From: Hoylesella shahii DSM 15611 = JCM 12083
Lineage (GTDB): Bacteria > Bacteroidota > Bacteroidia > Bacteroidales > Bacteroidaceae
DNA length: 60,853 nucleotides
Reading direction: 5' to 3'
Assembly (NCBI RefSeq): GCF_000613445.1
Contig: NZ_BAIZ01000021.1
Span: forward strand, 1-60,853
The notes below the pieces were generated by a model. The model was given only the letters and a program-made list of their open reading frames with translations, had not been told where the DNA came from and ran no database searches. A program made the translations under genes and the position numbers. Of the stretch, positions 32,280-42,358 are shown one piece after another (position 1 is the first letter of the stretch; each line of letters opens with the position of its first letter).

Positions 32280-33698
32280 TTACTTGATACCCAAAGCTTG
32301 CTTAGCCGTTTCGTTTTCAGGGTCAATCTCTAACACCTTCTTCCAATATCCGTCGGCCATTGCCTTATCGTTCTTCACCAGATAATAATAACCTAAGTAG
32401 CGATAAGCCTCGGTTAGACGTGCATTGTCGGCCTTATCACGATCGGTTTTGTTAGCCAACGAATTTACGATCGCCTCGTAGAAAGGCTTAGCAAGCCCCT
32501 CTTTCGTCTCAGGATCGAGGTTTGAATTGATACGAGCACGCATAAAATTAGCGAAGTCGAGGTTGGCAGGGAATTTCTCGCCCAAACGCGCATAAACATC
32601 ATCGGCCTTCTTAAACGAAGCCTTTTGTTGTTCGCCCGTTTGTTTAGCAGCAAGATTCATGTAGATAGTTGCCAACCCAGCCATGTCGCTAGCAGTCGTT
32701 TTTGGAGCATGATTGAGGTATTCCTCATAATAAGCAGTGGCCTTATCAAAGTCTTCCTTAGCCAAATAGAGGTCGGACAGCGCTTTACGGTTACTGTTAA
32801 CCAATTCGTCGTTGCCCTTGTTTTCTTCCATAGCCTTATTAAACATCTCGATAGCCTTTTCGTATTGCTTGTCGTTCTTCAATGCCGTACCGTAGTAAGT
32901 GTAGTCGAAACCAGTGAACTTAGAGCTATCAGAAGCATTAAACAGCGCATCCGCATACTTCAGTGCCTCGGCAGTACGCTCCATATCGGTGAGGTTATAA
33001 AAGACCAAACGATTCCAAGCAGCTTTACGTGGGTTGCGAGATAGACCATAGAGAGCCATTTCCAAGCTCTTATCTCTCTTCTGCAACATCCAAGCTTCAG
33101 TAGCATAATTGGTAATATCTACGTCCTCAAGTTTGCTCTTGTCGGTAACTTTATCATAATATTGCAAACTCTGCTCCATACGGTTAGAGGCATAGAGGAT
33201 ACGTCCAGCCAATGCATCAACAGCCACATCGGGACGTTGAGCACGCAAGTCGTTAAGCTTTGCTACTGCCTCTTCCGGACTACGTCCACGGTAGATATTT
33301 GCATATTTAAAGTATCCTTCTGGGTTTTTCGGATCGAAATAGATGGCTTGCTGATACCATCCGGCAGCAGCACCTCCATCATCGTTGAGCACTTCTATGT
33401 CGCCCAAGAGAATATAACCCTGACCGTAGTTCTTATCGGCCTTGATAGCGAGGTTGGCGTAATGCTTTGCGTTAGCCGTGTCTTTAGCCTCGAAATAGGC
33501 GCGTCCTATACCTGCCAACACCTCAGCGTTCTTTTTATTCTTCTTGAACACCTCCTTAACCTGGTCTTTAGCACCAGCAGGGTTGGCTTTAATTACCTTA
33601 GAGATGGCGTCGATGGTTGACTTATTGTCTTGCGCCATGAGCGGCGCGCTGATTCCTACAACCAACGCTCCTAGTAAAAGATATTTAACTGTTTTCAT
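32280..33698 (-). CDS. Periplasmic TPR protein of the TonB cluster
   Basis: 472 residues. Signal peptide (MKTVKYLLLGALVVGISAPL, cut after LMAQ) followed by TPR repeats along the whole chain (for example AEVLAGIGRAYFEAKDTANA; GQGYILLGDIEVLNDDGGAA; YYLVKNDKAMADGYWKKVLE). Intact. It closes the exbB-exbD-exbD-tonB-pstS-TPR gene order that recurs in Bacteroidota, with a 125-bp gap from pstS. Probably a scaffold in the periplasm for the TonB-linked machinery; this is inference from position and domain type. Confidence 0.88.
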   Translation of the reverse strand: MKTVKYLLLGALVVGISAPLMAQDNKSTIDAISKVIKANPAGAKDQVKEVFKKNKKNAEVLAGIGRAYFEAKDTANAKHYANLAIKADKNYGQGYILLGDIEVLNDDGGAAAGWYQQAIYFDPKNPEGYFKYANIYRGRSPEEAVAKLNDLRAQRPDVAVDALAGRILYASNRMEQSLQYYDKVTDKSKLEDVDITNYATEAWMLQKRDKSLEMALYGLSRNPRKAAWNRLVFYNLTDMERTAEALKYADALFNASDSSKFTGFDYTYYGTALKNDKQYEKAIEMFNKAMEENKGNDELVNSNRKALSDLYLAKEDFDKATAYYEEYLNHAPKTTASDMAGLATIYMNLAAKQTGEQQKASFKKADDVYARLGEKFPANLDFANFMRARINSNLDPETKEGLAKPFYEAIVNSLANKTDRDKADNARLTEAYRYLGYYYLVKNDKAMADGYWKKVLEIDPENETAKQALGIK

Positions 33699-33823
33699 AA
33701 TCCTACGTTCTTATTAATACTTCTTGTATATATAGCGGGTGTGGCAAAAAGTCTCCTCACTAATCAAGACAAATTAGACATGTCTTTACCTACTTAGACG
33801 AAAGAAAGCCCAAAATATTTTAT

Positions 33824-34786
33824 CTATTGATTAACATTAACATCCCTTATGGTTATGTTACCTTGTATGGGCAACAATCCAGATTTAAGGATGATAAGCT
33901 GTCCTTTAGGCGATGCCATAAACTGCGCAAATCCCCAAGGTAGCCCATGATAGGGGTCGTTGAGCAATGCGTAGATGGTGCGTATCAACGGATAATTGCC
34001 GTTGTAAATATAATATTGGTAAGGTTTCCAACTATTGGCAGGAGTGCCTTTATCGTTTCTACTTACCGACATTACACGAATATTCTTATTAAAGGTGAGA
34101 TTGGTGCTATCTCTTTTATCATTGAGCCAGTTACTTCCAATGATGCCTATGGCATTAGGAGTTTTCTCAACGTATTCTACCACATCAGCCGTTTTGTTCG
34201 TTGCTACAACATTGGGGTTGGTGATGGGTTTTCCGCCAAGTATGGAGTCTTCGGCGAAGTGCACAGTACTAGACCGTTTATTGTCGAAAACCACCGTGAT
34301 GGTGCCGCGTGTTGAGCCGGGGAAGATGTCGCTCCAATTCTTCGCCTCTCCGCGAAGTACACGTGCAATGTCTTTAACAGAAATGCAGGTGTCGACATTG
34401 TTCTTGTTCACGATAAGAGCCAATCCATCGTAAGCCAGTTTAATGGTTTGTGGACGGAATTGTCTGTCGTACAGACTTTGGTACTCTTTCTTTTTGAATT
34501 CACGACTAGTGATTACGAGGTTAACGCTATCCTTAAGCAAGAGTGTGATACCTTCACCCTCGGTGGTGTAAATAGGGTTAACCGTTGCGTCGGGATAGTT
34601 AGCATGAAAGACCTCGCGTTCTTCGTCGATGATTGGACTAAAGCTTTCGTCAGAGGCGAAACTAATCACCCCTGACGAATATGTGTCTGTGCGTCCATTC
34701 TTGCGCTTGCTTTCTCCACAAGCGACAAGAACAAAACTACACAGTGTTAATCCTACGATAGAGTAAGATATAATGCGTTTTCTCAT
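33824..34786 (-). CDS. PstS-like phosphate-binding lipoprotein
   Basis: 320 residues. Lipoprotein signal with lipobox FVLVAC (Cys ~23). The body has the PBP-type fold markers of PstS: SGVISFASDESFSPIIDEE, the LVITSREFKKKEYQ segment, LAYDGLALIVNKNN, and the late WGFAQFMASPKGQLIILKSG. No pstCAB transporter genes are nearby; instead it starts 5 bp after tonB, so it is co-expressed with the TonB energising system. It may bind phosphate or another anion for this complex. The family is clear, the job in this operon is not. Confidence 0.88.
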   Translation of the reverse strand: MRKRIISYSIVGLTLCSFVLVACGESKRKNGRTDTYSSGVISFASDESFSPIIDEEREVFHANYPDATVNPIYTTEGEGITLLLKDSVNLVITSREFKKKEYQSLYDRQFRPQTIKLAYDGLALIVNKNNVDTCISVKDIARVLRGEAKNWSDIFPGSTRGTITVVFDNKRSSTVHFAEDSILGGKPITNPNVVATNKTADVVEYVEKTPNAIGIIGSNWLNDKRDSTNLTFNKNIRVMSVSRNDKGTPANSWKPYQYYIYNGNYPLIRTIYALLNDPYHGLPWGFAQFMASPKGQLIILKSGLLPIQGNITIRDVNVNQ

Positions 34787-34791
34787 AAATT

Positions 34792-35625
34792 CTATTGCAG
34801 TCTGAATGAAACAGGAACGTTGTACTTAACACGTACAGCCGAGCCATTTTGCTTACCGGGAATCCAGTTAGGCATGCTCTTAACTACGCGTTGTGCCTCG
34901 CGGTCTAGAGAGGGGTCTACCGAACGAGCTACCTTTACGTCAGTGATAGAGCCGTCGCGCTCTACAACGAACGAGATAACAACACGTCCTTGAACACCAT
35001 TCTCCTGTGCAACCACAGGATACTTAACATTTTCCTGCAAGTATTTCATCAATGCAGCGTCTCCACCAGGGAAGCTAGGCATTTGTTCAACCACTTCGAA
35101 GATTTTGGTTTCAACTTCGGGTTTAGGTTCAGGCTGTGCCACAGCTTCTTTAATTTTGAGCACTTCACCAGCGGCATCGTCGTTACCCTTTACATCGAGG
35201 GCACCGATAGCCGTTTTGGTTGACATGATTTCTTCTTGCGTTTTAATTTCATCCTCAGGTTTTACCTGGTCGTCTCGCTTAATAACCGGTGCGGTGAACT
35301 TCACAGAGCTCTTTACACGTTCAACAACCTTTTCGGGTTCAACATTCACTTTAGGTTTCTGTTTTACCTCAGCCTGTTTTTTGGGTTGGTTAAGAGCAGA
35401 CAACTCCGTAACTTGCGTAGCGTCAACTTTTCCTCGGTTTGCTTCGATTACGCTTTTAATTGCAACAATCGAGAACACCAGAACTGCAGCAGCAAGGATA
35501 GAGAGCATGGCGATGATATTGCGCTTGGTGGTGTCCTTGCGGAGCTTATACGCACCATACGCTTGGTTTTTGCCTTCAAACACAAGGTCTACCCAGTCGC
35601 CGGCAACCAAATCAATCTTTGACAT
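34792..35625 (-). CDS. tonB: Energy transducer TonB
   Basis: 277 residues. The N-terminal cytoplasmic part (MSKIDLVAGDWVDLVFEGKN, then QAYGAYKLRKDTTKRN) is typical of Bacteroidota TonB. One membrane helix follows (IIAMLSILAAAVLVFSIVAI, residues ~36-55), then a Lys/Pro/Glu/Val-rich periplasmic spacer (KQAEVKQKPKVNVEPEKVVE) and a C-terminal TonB domain (YPVVAQENGVQGRVVISFVV to KYNVPVSFRLQ). It carries proton-motive energy from ExbB/ExbD to receptors such as SusC. Fourth gene of the operon. Confidence 0.95.
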   Translation of the reverse strand: MSKIDLVAGDWVDLVFEGKNQAYGAYKLRKDTTKRNIIAMLSILAAAVLVFSIVAIKSVIEANRGKVDATQVTELSALNQPKKQAEVKQKPKVNVEPEKVVERVKSSVKFTAPVIKRDDQVKPEDEIKTQEEIMSTKTAIGALDVKGNDDAAGEVLKIKEAVAQPEPKPEVETKIFEVVEQMPSFPGGDAALMKYLQENVKYPVVAQENGVQGRVVISFVVERDGSITDVKVARSVDPSLDREAQRVVKSMPNWIPGKQNGSAVRVKYNVPVSFRLQ

Positions 35626-35666
35626 AGTTTTCTCCTTTCTTAATTAATATTAATAGGTTATCTACG

Positions 35667-36326
35667 TTATTCAAGGCCTTTCTTCTTCAGCAATTCGCTG
35701 TCTTCGGCATTGATCTTGTCGATAACGTACTTACCTATACTGCAAATCTGCATTTCATCGAGTACATCCACCAGGTTCTTGTAAGAAGCCTTGTCGGTAG
35801 CCTTAATAATGATGGTCAGCGTAGGAATTTTCTGTCCATCGATTTCACCGCCTTTGAGCTTAGACAATTCCTTATCGTACTCAGCTTGAGTGAATTTAGG
35901 GTTTTCCAACTTCTTCTTATCAAGTTTTGCCTTAGCGGCCATGATTTGCTTTACGGGCACCGTACCATCTTCCGTTACGTGGTTGATAAGTACATTACGG
36001 ATACCTTTAGCACCCCATGTAGTTTCCTTCATCGTAGAAGGGTCGCTATAGTTAGGCAAACCATCAACGTGATAAATTTTATTGTTACCAGCTACGTAGA
36101 TAGTAATAGTCTGCGAAGCCTTAGTAACCGTTTTATCTTCGTCTTGCATGTTCTTATCGTTACTAGGCATACTCAATTCCATCGTTTGTGGTTTAGCCAA
36201 AGATGTACAGAGCATGAAGAATGTGATAAGAAGCATCATCATGTCCACCATAGGGGTGAAGTCAACGCGGACGTCTTTTTTCTTTTGTTTTCCGCCGCCT
36301 TTTCCTTGTTCAACTAGTTCAGCCAT
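35667..36326 (-). CDS. exbD: ExbD/TolR family protein (second copy)
   Basis: 219 residues. Single N-terminal membrane helix with the proton-relay Asp (DFTPMVDMMMLLITFFMLC), then a periplasmic domain ending in TIIIKATDKASYKNLVDVLD. It starts 3 bp after the first ExbD gene. It pairs with ExbB to energise TonB; the two ExbD copies are usual in Bacteroidota. Confidence 0.93.
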   Translation of the reverse strand: MAELVEQGKGGGKQKKKDVRVDFTPMVDMMMLLITFFMLCTSLAKPQTMELSMPSNDKNMQDEDKTVTKASQTITIYVAGNNKIYHVDGLPNYSDPSTMKETTWGAKGIRNVLINHVTEDGTVPVKQIMAAKAKLDKKKLENPKFTQAEYDKELSKLKGGEIDGQKIPTLTIIIKATDKASYKNLVDVLDEMQICSIGKYVIDKINAEDSELLKKKGLE

Positions 36327-36329
36327 TCT

Positions 36330-36941
36330 TTATTCCTCCACCTTTTTATACGATGTAATGAGATAGTAACGGTTCTCGTTCATGTCTTGTAGTTCAGACA
36401 TAACCTTTTTAACCACAGCGTAAGGCGTTTTTTCGTCGGCCTTAATAGCCAGCTTCACGTCGGTATTAACCTTGCGTGCTTCTTTCACCCAGAGTTGGAA
36501 CTCGCTTTCTTTACCATCGATACTATCGGTAGGTATGCCGTAGTTCTTTAGTTGTTGAGCCATCTCTGTTTCGGTGAGAGAGAGGTATTGCTGGATATTG
36601 TTCATGGGAACACCCCACATGGCGTCTTTCTTGAATTTATTCACCTGTTGAGGAGTGAATTTCATTCCATAGAGTTCGCTCATGCCTTGGAGCACGTCTT
36701 GCGTGTCGTTTTGGTTGTCCATACTCATGAATATCTTTCCCGTATTGTCTACGAGGATATTCAGCACACTCTTCTCGGGGACCTTAATTTCCGATACCGA
36801 GCCAGGAGTGACAACCTTCACCGGTTCGTTCTTGACGAAAGTAGACGTCAACATGAAGAACGTTAGAAGGAGCACCATGACGTCGCTCATCGGGGTCATG
36901 TCGATCCAAGTGGATTTTTTCTTAATTTTTACTTTACCCAT
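36330..36941 (-). CDS. exbD: ExbD/TolR family protein (first copy)
   Basis: 203 residues. Membrane helix with the catalytic Asp in IDMTPMSDVMVLLLTFFML, then a periplasmic domain including VLNILVDNTGKIFM and LAIKADEKTPYAVVKKVMSE. Between exbB and the second exbD, with gaps of 31 and 3 bp. Confidence 0.93.
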   Translation of the reverse strand: MGKVKIKKKSTWIDMTPMSDVMVLLLTFFMLTSTFVKNEPVKVVTPGSVSEIKVPEKSVLNILVDNTGKIFMSMDNQNDTQDVLQGMSELYGMKFTPQQVNKFKKDAMWGVPMNNIQQYLSLTETEMAQQLKNYGIPTDSIDGKESEFQLWVKEARKVNTDVKLAIKADEKTPYAVVKKVMSELQDMNENRYYLITSYKKVEE

Positions 36942-36972
36942 AGTGATAAAATTTTAAAGGGTTAGCAAAAAA

Positions 36973-37803
36973 TTAAGCTTCTTCTGCGTGGTTGGCTTCG
37001 TAGGTCTGAGCGATAGAATAACCAACCTCGTCGAGTGCGTAGGTAAGTTTATCGATCTTGTTGGTGAAGAAACCGTAAGAAATAACTGCGAACCACGAAG
37101 TGGTGATACCGAAGGCCGTATTGATAAGAGCCTCAGAAATACCAGCAGAAAGAGCGAGTGAGTCGCCACCGCCACCAGCAGCAAGAGCCTGGAACGACTT
37201 GATCATACCCGTTACAGTACCGAGAAGACCAGTAAGCGTACCCAGTGTTACGAGCGTTGCAAGGATGGGGAGGTTCATCTGCAAGGTAGGCATTTCGAGT
37301 TGAGTTGCCTCTTCGTGAGCTTGTTGAATCTTAGCAATCTTTTGCGACAGTTTAATACCGTTAGCGCCTTCCATTGCTTTGTAAGCATTGAGAGAAGCAG
37401 AAACCACGTTAGCTACAGAACCTTTTTGTTTGTCGCAAAGTTGTTGTGCGCGATTGAAGTCTTTCTCGTTAAGAGCGGCTTTAATACTAGCAACGAATTT
37501 GGTGAGTGAACCCGTACCGAAAGCGTTGCGCAATGCCAACCAACGCTCTACTGAAAGTGCGAGCACGGTTAACAACAAGGTTTGAATAACAGGAACCACG
37601 AGACCACCTTTGTAGATTGTTCCCCAGATATCCAATGGATGTCCTTCGTTATCGCCACCTTGGAAGTGAGAAGGATTACCCAAATAGAATTTGAAGAAAC
37701 ATACAGCGATGATGAAACAGCATACGATTACCCAAAATGCTGCTCTGATTCCTTGAAAGCCCTGTGATTTTTTAGCAGGGCTGGCTGTTTTTTGTGTTGC
37801 CAT
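36973..37803 (-). CDS. exbB: MotA/TolQ/ExbB proton channel family protein
   Basis: 276 residues. Membrane helices at ~20-42 (AAFWVIVCCFIIAVCFFKF), ~66-88 (GLVVPVIQTLLLTVLALSV) and two near the C-terminus (LPILATLVTLGTLTGLLGTV, the conserved GLLGTVTGM channel motif, and GITTSWFAVISYGFF). First gene of the TonB operon, with a promoter ~115 bp upstream. Confidence 0.94.
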   Translation of the reverse strand: MATQKTASPAKKSQGFQGIRAAFWVIVCCFIIAVCFFKFYLGNPSHFQGGDNEGHPLDIWGTIYKGGLVVPVIQTLLLTVLALSVERWLALRNAFGTGSLTKFVASIKAALNEKDFNRAQQLCDKQKGSVANVVSASLNAYKAMEGANGIKLSQKIAKIQQAHEEATQLEMPTLQMNLPILATLVTLGTLTGLLGTVTGMIKSFQALAAGGGGDSLALSAGISEALINTAFGITTSWFAVISYGFFTNKIDKLTYALDEVGYSIAQTYEANHAEEA

Positions 37804-37917
37804 AATTTACTTTAAATTTTAGTTGTTAATAAATATTTAAGTTGATTTTGTTCCTTATAGTATAGACGTTCGTCCAAATGATGATTTGTTGCTGGGCTTT
37901 GTCCTTAAAATGTCTCG

Positions 37918-37925
37918 CAAAGATA
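37918..37925 (-). promoter_or_regulatory. Promoter of the exbB operon (TATCTTTG on the minus strand)
   Basis: TAnnTTTG match 115 bp upstream of exbB, leaving a leader of ~105 nt. Confidence 0.6.
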
Positions 37926-38053
37926 CTCATTAATGTATGAACCGAAACACAATTAAGAAGTTTTAACGACTAAAAGTTACTCGCAAGCCCTTTATAAAGC
38001 ACTAGCGCACCATTAAATTCAAAAAAAACTGCTTTTTGTCACATTTCTTGTTA

Positions 38054-39246
38054 TTATACAAGCTTTGCTAAAGTTTCTTTGATACGTTTCATTGCTTCGC
38101 GCAGGTTATCATCACTGGTGGCATAGCTAAAGCGGATACATTCGGGGTCGCCAAAGGCATCTCCCGACACCGTTGCCACATGTCCCACTTCGAGCAGATA
38201 CATAGCCAAATCGGTAGCATTGTTTATCACATATCCGTCAGTATGTTTACCAAAGAAGCTGCTGCATTTGGGGAAGAGATAGAAAGCGCCTTCTGGCACA
38301 TTCACTTCTAGTCCTTCGATTTCCTTTGCTAGTTTCACAACGAGGTTTCTTCTACGTTCGAAAGCCAGTCGCATATCTTCCACACAACCTTGGTCGAGCG
38401 TATAAGCAGCCTCTGCAGCCTTTTGGCTCACCGAGCATGGACGCTAGTATATTGTCCTTGTAGTTTGTTACAGCCTTTAATTATCCATTCGGGAGCGGCC
38501 ATATAGCCAATGCGCCATCCCGTCATGGCATAAGCTTTAGACACGCCATTAACAATGATGCATCTTTCTTTCATGCCCTCAAACTGTGCGATGCTTTCGT
38601 GTTTACCCACATAGTTGATGTGTTCGTATATCTCATCGGCCAGTACATAGAGGTCGTCGTGTTTTCTAATCACATCAGCCAGACCTTGCAATTCGGCCCT
38701 AGAGTAAACGCTTCCAGTAGGATTACTGGGCGAGCATAGAATAAGCATTTTGGTTTTAGGTGTGATGGCGGCCTCCAGCTGTTGGGGAGTCATTTTAAAA
38801 TTTTGGTCAAATCCAGCATTCACATACACAGGCGTACCTCCTGCCAGTTTCACCATCTGGGGATAGCTCACCCAGTAAGGAGCAGGCACTATCACCTCAT
38901 CGCCATTATTCACCAGCGCCATAACAGCATTGCACACACATTGTTTTGCGCCATTAGACACCAACACCTCGTTAACGCTATATTCCAAGTTGTTTTCCTT
39001 CTGTAGCTTGTCAACAATAGCCTTTCTCAAGTCAACATATCCGGGCACAGGTGAGTATCTAGAATAGTTCTCATCCACAGCTTTTTTAGCTGCGTCCTTG
39101 ATGTGGTCGGGCGTATTAAAGTCAGGCTCGCCCACACTAAGATTGATAACATCTATACCCTGTGCTTTCATTTCACCACTTTTTTGCGACATTGCTAGTG
39201 TAGCCGAGGGTGAGAGCCGATTTAGTCTGTCGGATAATTGTGCCAT
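38054..39246 (-). CDS. Pyridoxal-phosphate aminotransferase (aspartate aminotransferase type), frame broken once
   Basis: 397 residues when repaired, normal for class I/II aminotransferases. Seen: the SVGEPDFNTPDHIKDAAKKA N-terminal block, SNGAKQCVCNAVMAL, the CSPSNPTGSVYS substrate-binding motif, YVLADEIYEHINY (Asp for the pyridine nitrogen), and SKAYAMTGWRIGYMAAP with the PLP-binding Lys. The frame breaks at 38442, where one G is missing (AGCGTCCATG for AGCGGTCCATG); beyond it QKAAEAAYTL to FGDPECIRFSYATSDDNL completes the C-terminal domain. It transfers amino groups between aspartate and 2-oxoglutarate or related substrates. Monocistronic. Confidence 0.9.
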
Positions 39247-39275
39247 AAATTTTCTTGTTTAGAAGGTTTATTGTG

Positions 39276-39283
39276 CAAATGTA
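39276..39283 (-). promoter_or_regulatory. Promoter of the aminotransferase gene (TACATTTG on the minus strand)
   Basis: TAnnTTTG match 30 bp upstream of the ATG at 39246. Confidence 0.6.
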
Positions 39284-39782
39284 GTTATTATATTGCAGCT
39301 AACGAAACAAAAGCAAGTTTATTTTACAAAATCTTTAATTTTTCTTTTATTTATTATCGCTTTCCCCGAGCAAGTGTTCAAAACAGCTGGTTTTAGATTA
39401 TGCCCTGCAAGAACTATGTCGCGGCGAAACAAAATTCAAAGCGCGCCACGTGCACTAAATGGCTTTACAAGACGCATCGCTCGTATATTCAGCACGATAA
39501 GCTTGCACCCCCATGTCTTTACGCCACAAACCATCAATCCAACCGATAGCCAAAATACAAATTTCAGAACACCGATGAGTAAGTAAAATGCGTCTCAATA
39601 TTACCTATTTTCCCCATTACCCCTTACTCATCTTTCATTTACTTGTCGTCATCTTGCTTATCTTTATTTAACAAATGCATAGCGAGCTACGTTAAATTAT
39701 AAAAACAAGCAAGATGCCGACAAAAGATAATAAAAGATGTATAGACGCTACATGATTAACAACAACAATGAATCAATGCTAG
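39284..39782. other. Intergenic region
   Basis: No supportable gene. GATGAGTAAG (39574-39583) and CTTACTCATC (39623-39632) form a 10-bp inverted repeat with a 39-nt loop, possibly the 3' end of the fimbrillin-like transcript that ends at 39783. Confidence 0.45.
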
Positions 39783-41539
39783 TTAGAAGTAGATAAAGGG
39801 GCGCACACGGGCCTTCACATCCTTTCCAAGTCCTCCTGCAAACATGCTTCCTACACCATAATTAGGTTGATGTATCCATATAATATGCCTTTCTACAGGA
39901 GCATCTTCATTATTGGCTTCGTATGAACCTTCTGCGCTTGTCCAATAGTTTACATTAAACTGCAGATTGTCTCCACCAGCCAGCTTAAAGGCTCTATCTC
40001 CTAGATAACCATCCCACCTACCACGCGAATCGAAGTTCTTTTGATCTGTAAAAGTTATCGACGTGTACACTTTTACCCACGGGCTAACGCTTGCCATAAA
40101 CCACGGTCCACGCTGTTTAAGTTTCGCAGCAAGCTGCTGCCCTTTAGGTAAGCGATATTTAGACAGGTAGTCATAGAAATGTACCGCATGATAAAAAGCA
40201 GGAAAATATTGTGCCTCGTCTGCCTTGATAAAATGCTTATTAAGCCATCCATTCCAAATCCTTTCATACGTCCACGTTTTTCCTGTCTCAGAATCCTTAA
40301 TTGCCCTTTTAATATTTTCTATACTACTACCAGTGTTTTCAGAAATGCGCCTACTATTATAGCTGATAGAGAATGCGTTTAGCGTGTGCCAAGCAAGGTC
40401 TTGACCGCCATTCGCATCCCACAATGCAATGGCCAAATGGCTATCCACCACCAGCGCGATAGGTGTAAACTTTTTTCTATCCTTCTTAGAGAGATAGTTC
40501 ACTTGGCCATCATTCCATAAATACTTGTATTTTGGGAGTAGCGTCAAGCGTATAACATACGAATGGGCAGCCTGTAGACTTTTTCCCTTTGAAAGTGGGA
40601 TAGGTGTTTTGGTGATTAAGGATTTACCATAAAGAGTTCCATGGGTAATTCTTAGATTGAGCTTTGTCGAGTTAGTTCCCGCCAAAAAATAGTCGTATCC
40701 ATTACTAAGCACAGCGTTAAGGCTGTATTTTTTATCTATAACAAAACTTTTAGTCGTTCCATATTTACGTTCAGGACATTCAACACCGCTTGCACCTTCT
40801 AGCTTTTTATCCCAAGACAGCATATTTACATTTAGTCCTAAGGGAATTTCCTTTTTAGATGCCTCTATTTTGGCGATAATCACAGTGGAGATTGGAACTG
40901 GTGCCACCAACTTAGTACGAACCCGCACACCAAAACGCTCTAAATGAAATGCTATCGACTGCCGTTTTTGTGGAAGAATTTTAACATTGGCCGTCCTTCC
41001 TGCCAGTGCTTTCTCTGCATTACCTCGCGACACATTTAGCACATTACCCTTTCGGGTAATAAACTTATCAGCATAACACACAAAATGGTAGTTTTTATTG
41101 GGTGTAAGAATAATGTGTCGACCCCTTCCCTTATCAGACATGAAAGCTCCGGTAGCCAGGTTAAACGTTCCAGTTATCTTACCTTTTTCTTTACCCGTGC
41201 CAGCCTCGAAGGCCACAATCGTGTAATGGTTGTTGGTTTTAAGGGCGCGGGTGAGAGCGCGTTCTTCGTCTACATCTCGTTCAACGGCCACTTCGGCCTC
41301 CACACCGTCGGCCACATCCACCGTGTCTACAACGTCAGGTTTTGCCAAGCACGCACTTCCACATCATCGCCAAATTGTTCTTCGGCCATTGTAAACACCA
41401 GTCCTTGTTGTTCTTCAGCCTTTGAGAGGCTTTCTTGGGCGTTCCAATCACTATTGCAACCAACTACAACGCACACCACAGACAGCAGTGCAACAGCGCC
41501 CAACAATGAAACAAATCGTGTCATAATCTTATTTTTCAT
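39783..41539 (-). CDS. Fimbrillin-like lipoprotein (paralog 1), frame broken once
   Basis: 585 residues when repaired. Start chosen at ATG 41539 (MKNKIMTRFVSLLGAVALLS), giving a lipoprotein signal with lipobox VVVGC. The N-terminal region has VFTMAEEQFGDDVEVRA and LKTNNHYTIVAF, and the central region the fimbrillin-type pattern (GTFNLATGAFM, HFVCYADKFITRKGN, ILPQKRQSIAFHLERFG). The C-terminal ~250 residues (WDGYLGDRAFKLAGG, NVNYWTSAE, VRPFIYF) resemble the FISUMP/fimbrillin-associated fold. The break near 41345 lacks one G (GCTTGGCAAAA for GCTTGGGCAAAA). About 35-40% like the next gene by eye. A small ORF lies 4 bp upstream. Surface-exposed structural or adhesive role is inferred. Confidence 0.8.
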
Positions 41540-41543
41540 CGTA

Positions 41544-41762
41544 TTAAACTTCAATTTCAAAATCGCCACCGCCTATCTCATCGTCGTTGGGGTTATAGTC
41601 GTCTTCGGTAGAGCCTTTACCGTTGCCGTCTACAGATGTATGCCCAAGCAAAATGTTTTCTATCATTAGCTGTTCCATGTGGGGACACACATAGACATTT
41701 TTACGCGCACCATCCCCTCTAAGGTAAGCTTCAACACTACTTTCACTAACGCTTTTATTCAT
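41544..41762 (-). CDS. Small acidic protein preceding fimbrillin-like paralog 1
   Basis: 72 residues (MNKSVSESSVEAYLRGDGAR start). The C-terminal half is very acidic (DGNGKGSTEDDYNPNDDEIG, GDFEIEV). No signal peptide. It shares start (MNKxVSExxVEAxL) and position with the ORF at 44114-44317, so the pair is a repeated module. Four bases separate its stop from the lipoprotein start, indicating coupled expression. Function unknown; a leader, chaperone or regulatory peptide are all possible. Confidence 0.7.
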   Translation of the reverse strand: MNKSVSESSVEAYLRGDGARKNVYVCPHMEQLMIENILLGHTSVDGNGKGSTEDDYNPNDDEIGGGDFEIEV

Positions 41763-42358
41763 GGTATATAATATTTAATTTAAGTTGTTTTTTATCACCA
41801 CAACAACACCTGCATACGATGCAAGCCTGTAGCACTTAGCATTGATGCATACGCACGGGCCAAAACGCTCACTCTGCGTTCAACATAACGTTCTTTTTTG
41901 CATCTACTAAGTGGCTCAAGGCACGCCAAATACAAGGTTGTTCTGTTCATTATGTTTTTAATCGTTTGTATATTACAAGCTCAAGCAAGCCTCTTTCACT
42001 GTATTTAGTTCTTAAGTTTCTACCTGCCACATCTCAGTCCAAGCCATGTTGCACCAACAGGAGGTCTAAAGAAGGGGGTGTGTGCATCTGTCCGCCGACA
42101 AGAATAATGCAATTCTCTGCACACAACCCCCTGACAAGGTATCAATAAAACTTAAGACTAAATTTCAGTAAACGGCCAACTATCTTGGTCAGCACGATGT
42201 TTAATATTCTTTTTGCATGTTGTCTATCGGCACATATTGAGTACCACCAGCACCCTTATTTCATTATCTGCCACACAATAAAGTTGTGCGTTTCAAACAA
42301 CGCGCCTAAGTTGCTAGATAAAAACCATTAAGAACCGAAAGTCATCATGCGTATCTTT
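41763..42358. other. Long leader/intergenic region upstream of fimbrillin module 1
   Basis: No supportable gene and no clear TAnnTTTG element. It holds the long hairpin at 42072-42131. It separates the two paralogous modules. Confidence 0.45.
42072..42131. promoter_or_regulatory. Long hairpin in the leader of fimbrillin module 1
   Basis: AGGGGGTGTGTGCA (42072-42085) pairs with TGCACACAACCCCCT (42117-42131), one bulged base, 31-nt loop. It lies ~310 bp upstream of the small ORF start and ~230 bp past the end of module 2, so it could be a leader structure of module 1 or a terminator of module 2. Confidence 0.5.
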
